Notes under the pieces: generated by a model
Seen by the model: the letters and a program-made list of their open reading frames with translations, nothing else
Databases searched by the model: none
Told to the model about the DNA's origin: nothing
Assembly (NCBI RefSeq): GCF_024655635.1
Contig: NZ_JANLGI010000002.1
Span: 430,738 to 494,737 of the forward strand
Origin: Allobosea sp. 47.2.35
GTDB taxonomy: Bacteria; Pseudomonadota; Alphaproteobacteria; Rhizobiales; Beijerinckiaceae
DNA: 64,000 nucleotides
Reading direction: 5' to 3'
Translations under genes and position numbers: made by a program
Shown: in pieces, positions 58,629 to 64,000 of the stretch
Position numbering within the stretch: the stretch's first letter is position 1
Layout: every line of letters begins with the position of its first letter

Positions 58629-60005
58629 ATGACCGCCCGCGTCCTCGTCGTCGACGACATTCCCGCCAATGTGAAGCTGCTGGAAGCCAAGCTTTCGGCC
58701 GAGTACTTCGGCGTGGTCACGGCGACGAACGGGCGCGATGCGATCGCTCTCTGCGAGCGCGGCGAGGTCGATATCGTCCTGCTCGATGTGATGATGCCGG
58801 GCATGAACGGTTTCGAGGTCTGCCGGCGCCTGAAGGGGACTCCTGCGACGGCGCATATCCCCGTCGTCATCGTCACCACGCTCGACCAGCCGCGCGACCG
58901 CCTGCAGGGCCTCGATGCCGGCGCCGATGATTTCCTGACCAAGCCGCTCGACGATACCGCGCTTTTCGCCCGCGTGCGCAGCCTTGCCCGGCTCAAGGCG
59001 ATGACGGATGAATTGCGCAGCCGCGCGGTTGCCTCCGTCCGCCTCGGCATCGCCGATCCGCTGGCGACCGCGGCGGCCGAGACGGGCCTGAACGGACGCA
59101 TCCTCGTGATCGAGGATCGCCCGAGCGCTGCCGAGCGGGTGCAGAGCGCGCTTTCGGCCTTCCATGCCGTGGAGATCGAGAGCGACGCCCAGCAGGCCGT
59201 GATGCGCGCCGCCGAGGGCGATTTCGACGCCGTCGTGATCAGCCTGGGATTGCAGGGGCAGGACGGTTTGCGCCTGTGCAGCCAGCTGCGCTCGCTGGAG
59301 CGGACCCGCAACATCTCCGTGCTGCTGATGGGCGAGACGGAGGATCGGGAGCGCATTTTGCGCGGGCTTGAGATCGGCGCGCATGATTTCCTCCTCCGTC
59401 CGATCGACCGCAACGAGTTGCTGGCGCGCGTGCGTACCCAGGTCCGCCGCAAGCGCTTCACCGAGCGGCTGCGCGATAGCGTGCAGTCCTCGATGGAAAT
59501 GGCGGTGATGGACCAGCTCACAGGGCTGCATAACCGCCGTTTCATGGACAACCGGCTTTCGGTGATGTTCGACGAGTCGGCGCTGCGTGCCCGCTCGCTC
59601 TCGCTGCTCGTGCTCGACATCGACCATTTCAAGTCGGTCAACGACAGCTGGGGCCATGATGCCGGCGACGAGGTTTTGCGTGAGTTCGCCGACCGCGTCC
59701 GCGCCTGCACCCGCGGCATCGATCTCGTCGCCCGCATGGGCGGTGAGGAGATCGTCGTCGTGCTGCCCGATACCGGGCGCGATGCCGCCTATCGCGTGGC
59801 GGAGCGCATCCGCGAGCGGGTCGAGAGTGCGCCCTTCGCGGTCCAGAGCAATACGCGCGACATCAAGGTCACGGTCTCGGTCGGCGTTTCGAACCGGCGC
59901 GCCGGCGATGCATCCTCCGCCGACATGATGAAGCGCGCGGACGATGCGCTCTACCGGGCCAAGGCCAGCGGCCGCAACCGCGTGATCGTCGCCAGCGCTG
60001 CGTAA
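58629..60005 (+). CDS. pleD: Response regulator PleD, diguanylate cyclase
   Basis: 458 aa: receiver 1, receiver-like 2, GGDEF. Receiver 1 has the phospho-acceptor Asp53 (DIVLLDVMMPG). Receiver 2 (about residues 155-275) lacks the acceptor Asp (DAVVISLGLQG) and is a pseudo-receiver, as in Caulobacter PleD. The cyclase motif is GGEEI rather than GGEEF. The inhibitory I-site RGID lies 5 residues before it. PleD makes c-di-GMP during pole development. Confidence 0.95.
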   Translation: MTARVLVVDDIPANVKLLEAKLSAEYFGVVTATNGRDAIALCERGEVDIVLLDVMMPGMNGFEVCRRLKGTPATAHIPVVIVTTLDQPRDRLQGLDAGADDFLTKPLDDTALFARVRSLARLKAMTDELRSRAVASVRLGIADPLATAAAETGLNGRILVIEDRPSAAERVQSALSAFHAVEIESDAQQAVMRAAEGDFDAVVISLGLQGQDGLRLCSQLRSLERTRNISVLLMGETEDRERILRGLEIGAHDFLLRPIDRNELLARVRTQVRRKRFTERLRDSVQSSMEMAVMDQLTGLHNRRFMDNRLSVMFDESALRARSLSLLVLDIDHFKSVNDSWGHDAGDEVLREFADRVRACTRGIDLVARMGGEEIVVVLPDTGRDAAYRVAERIRERVESAPFAVQSNTRDIKVTVSVGVSNRRAGDASSADMMKRADDALYRAKASGRNRVIVASAA

Positions 60006-60151
60006 GCCTGGTCTACGCAAACCTTCGCCACAGCATCGTGGCATCATCTTAAAGTTTATTGGCACGAAATCGCGGCAAGCTGCTGAGGTCGAGCAGTAAT
60101 GTGCTTCGGCGCTCTCGCGTGCGGCTCAGGCTTTAAGCTTAGCGGGTAGGG

Positions 60152-60166
60152 TTAACGATCGACTAA
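60152..60166 (+). promoter_or_regulatory. CtrA-like binding site TTAA-N7-CTAA
   Basis: TTAA (60152-60155), then 7 nt, then CTAA (60163-60166). This is the CtrA consensus TTAA-N7-TTAA with one mismatch. It lies 147 bp after pleD and 31 bp before the candidate RNA. CtrA is the target of the DivK pathway, but the site is short and could be chance. Confidence 0.3.
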
Positions 60167-60196
60167 CGTCGGCGATCGGTCGGATTTGATTGATTC

Positions 60197-60355
60197 AGAT
60201 GCGGCGCATTGTAGAGATTGTGCAACGCAGTGATCGCATAGATCGCTCCCAAATGCCCCTCGGGTGCTCAGGTCCGCCGCATCTCCTGGGAAACCGAAGG
60301 GCTCGGCCGGTCGGTGACGGATTTCTGGCCTCCTCAGAACCGTCGCCGGCCGGCC
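60197..60355 (+). ncRNA. Candidate structured RNA with a CCUCCU apical loop
   Basis: Inferred from folding by eye. A perfect 10-bp stem pairs 60197-60206 with 60275-60284. Inside it a 7-bp hairpin (60229-60235/60241-60247) has one G.U. Downstream a 16-bp hairpin (60305-60320/60340-60355) contains two G.U pairs, a 2-nt bulge, a 5-bp inner stem and a 7-nt loop GCCTCCT. All three G.U positions would be A.C mismatches on the minus strand, so the plus strand is the one that folds. The loop could pair with Shine-Dalgarno sequences, like the CCUCCU-type sRNAs of alphaproteobacteria. No U-run follows. Confidence 0.4.
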
Positions 60356-60460
60356 ACCTCGCGTTGCCATGTGATGGCTAAAAAATAATCGAATTATACT
60401 TATCGTTTCTATTTCGATCTTGCCGGGCTGTGTCGGGTTTTCTTTGCCGGCCGCCCGCCG

Positions 60461-61246
60461 TCAGCTCTGTCCGCTGGCCGCCAGATCGATGTCGGTCAAT
60501 GTCGTCATGTCCTCGCCGAACCAGGCGCGGATCGATGCTCTCCGCTTGCCGAGATAGTGCGGCTTGCCGTCCACCAGCACCATGGGCAAGTCGTGGCCGG
60601 GAACGACGACCGTGCCGGGCCGGGCGCGCCAGCGCTCCCAGATCATCTCGATCGAGGCGCGGCTGACGGCGGCGTCATAGGTCATGTCGGTATCGCCCGA
60701 GATCAGCTCGGCCCGGTTCTTCGCCGCGTCGCCGGTGAAGATGATGTCGCGTGCCGGCGTGCGCCAATGGAAGACGAGGCAGCCGGGCGTATGCCCGGGG
60801 GCCAGATGCGCGGTCATGCCAGGGAAGACCTCCGATCCGTCGGCGACCTTCTCGCAGGTCGGCCAATCGGCCAGCGCGCGCACGTAGAGCTCGGGAACCG
60901 GCGTCTCGCCCCAGGGCTCGTTCAGCGCCCAGTCCAGCTCGACCGTTCCGACCACGATCCTGGCATCGCGAAACAGCGTCCAGTTGACCGAATGGTCGTA
61001 ATGCGAATGCGTCAGCAGCAGGTCGGTGACCTCAGCGGGCTTGAGGCCGCGTTCGGCCAGCTGCTCGATGATCAGCTTGCGCATGCCGAAATTGCCGGCA
61101 TCGACCAGTGCGATGCGCTCTCCGGAGCGCAACAGCGCCACCGTGCTCCAGCCGAGCCCACCATGGCAGGCGGATTTGCCGGGGAAGCCGCAGATGACGA
61201 GGTCAAGATCCGAGCCTGTCAGTTCGGGCGGCGTGTCGAGCGGCAT
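60461..61246 (-). CDS. MBL fold metallo-hydrolase
   Basis: 261 aa. The metal motif THSHYDHS (near residues 79-86), the distal His in LAPGHTPG, the Asp in IFTGDAAKN and a C-terminal His (VVVPGHDLP) are present, so the two-metal site is complete. The family is too broad for a substrate call; glyoxalase II-like and lactonase-like relatives occur. It starts 2 bp after the aconitase-family stop, so the two are co-transcribed. Confidence 0.87.
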   Translation of the reverse strand: MPLDTPPELTGSDLDLVICGFPGKSACHGGLGWSTVALLRSGERIALVDAGNFGMRKLIIEQLAERGLKPAEVTDLLLTHSHYDHSVNWTLFRDARIVVGTVELDWALNEPWGETPVPELYVRALADWPTCEKVADGSEVFPGMTAHLAPGHTPGCLVFHWRTPARDIIFTGDAAKNRAELISGDTDMTYDAAVSRASIEMIWERWRARPGTVVVPGHDLPMVLVDGKPHYLGKRRASIRAWFGEDMTTLTDIDLAASGQS

Positions 61247-61248
61247 GG

Positions 61249-63879
<2,631 letters not shown>

Positions 63880-64000
63880 GTCGCCCGTCCGGACTTGAAG
63901 CCCGCCTTGTCGAGGGGTCGGCCCAGCTGCTGATCCCTGTGCTCCCGTGTTCTTGCATGGTCGCGCCGCCGGGCTCAACCACGGTCGGGAGGATGTCGTG

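Larger units (their letters stand above)
60006..60460. other. Structured convergent intergenic region between pleD and the MBL hydrolase
   Basis: 455 bp between two 3' ends with no supported CDS. It contains a CtrA-like box, a long-range 10-bp stem, a small 7-bp hairpin and a large hairpin (entries below). An AT-rich stretch (60371-60420) and no clear U-run terminator are also present. Confidence 0.6.

Overview
The window is a GC-rich chromosomal segment of an alphaproteobacterium, most likely of the order Hyphomicrobiales (Rhizobiales). The evidence is lineage-marker genes: NuoE with an Ala/Lys/Glu-rich tail and a helix-hairpin-helix end domain, EipB/DUF1849, DUF1467, DUF3572, DUF2232 inside the rpsF-rpsR-rplI operon, DivK-PleD, and the Zn-finger form of DinB. 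A Bosea-like genus is plausible from general gene content but cannot be proven here. Almost everything is core chromosome. I see no insertion sequence, prophage, CRISPR array, rRNA or tRNA.

Layout. 1-12241 (+): the respiratory complex I operon from a 5'-truncated nuoE to nuoN, with an extra 78-residue membrane protein between nuoH and nuoI and a hairpin-rich 187-bp gap between nuoI and nuoJ. 12253-15872 (+): birA, RNase J, methylmalonyl-CoA epimerase, a RidA-family protein and a DUF1467 protein. 15873-16259: a gap with a terminator that points to the minus strand although no minus-strand gene lies nearby, so a small RNA is suspected. 16260-22916 (+): two cyclophilins flanking a TonB/TolA-C-like periplasmic protein, queA, a YfgM-like TPR protein, der, a sarcosine-oxidase-like flavoenzyme and a Nudix hydrolase. 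22923-32564 (-): an SDR, purF, cvpA, radA, alr, dnaB, rplI, DUF2232, rpsR and rpsF. 32908-39674 (+): the fatty-acid cluster fabD-fabG-acpP-fabF, then mltG, yicC and gmk. 39675-46484 (-): rsmA, pdxA, lptD, lptG and lptF, with surA missing from its usual place between lptD and pdxA. 46639-50261 (+): pepA, holC, a lipoprotein and azlCD. 50258-55479 (-): an ECF41 sigma factor with its AhpD-like partner and a matching promoter, then HIT, a possible degenerate 2H-phosphoesterase, a DUF482 acetyltransferase, GDPD and RidA. 55675-60005: EipB (+), DUF3572-dinB (-), divK-pleD (+). 60006-60460: a structured intergenic region. 60461-63879 (-): an MBL-fold hydrolase and an aconitase-family protein.

How the genes work together. 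Complex I feeds the respiratory chain. The fab cluster supplies acyl chains for membranes and lipid A. LptD/F/G export LPS, MltG terminates glycan strands and EipB supports envelope integrity. DivK and PleD control cell polarity and c-di-GMP. The most unusual signals are non-coding: the orphan minus-strand terminator near 15906-15934, and the 60197-60355 fold, whose three G.U wobbles point to a plus-strand RNA with a CCUCCU apical loop. The ECF41 module, with all three signature motifs and a TGTCACA-N16-CGTC promoter, is the clearest self-contained regulatory system.
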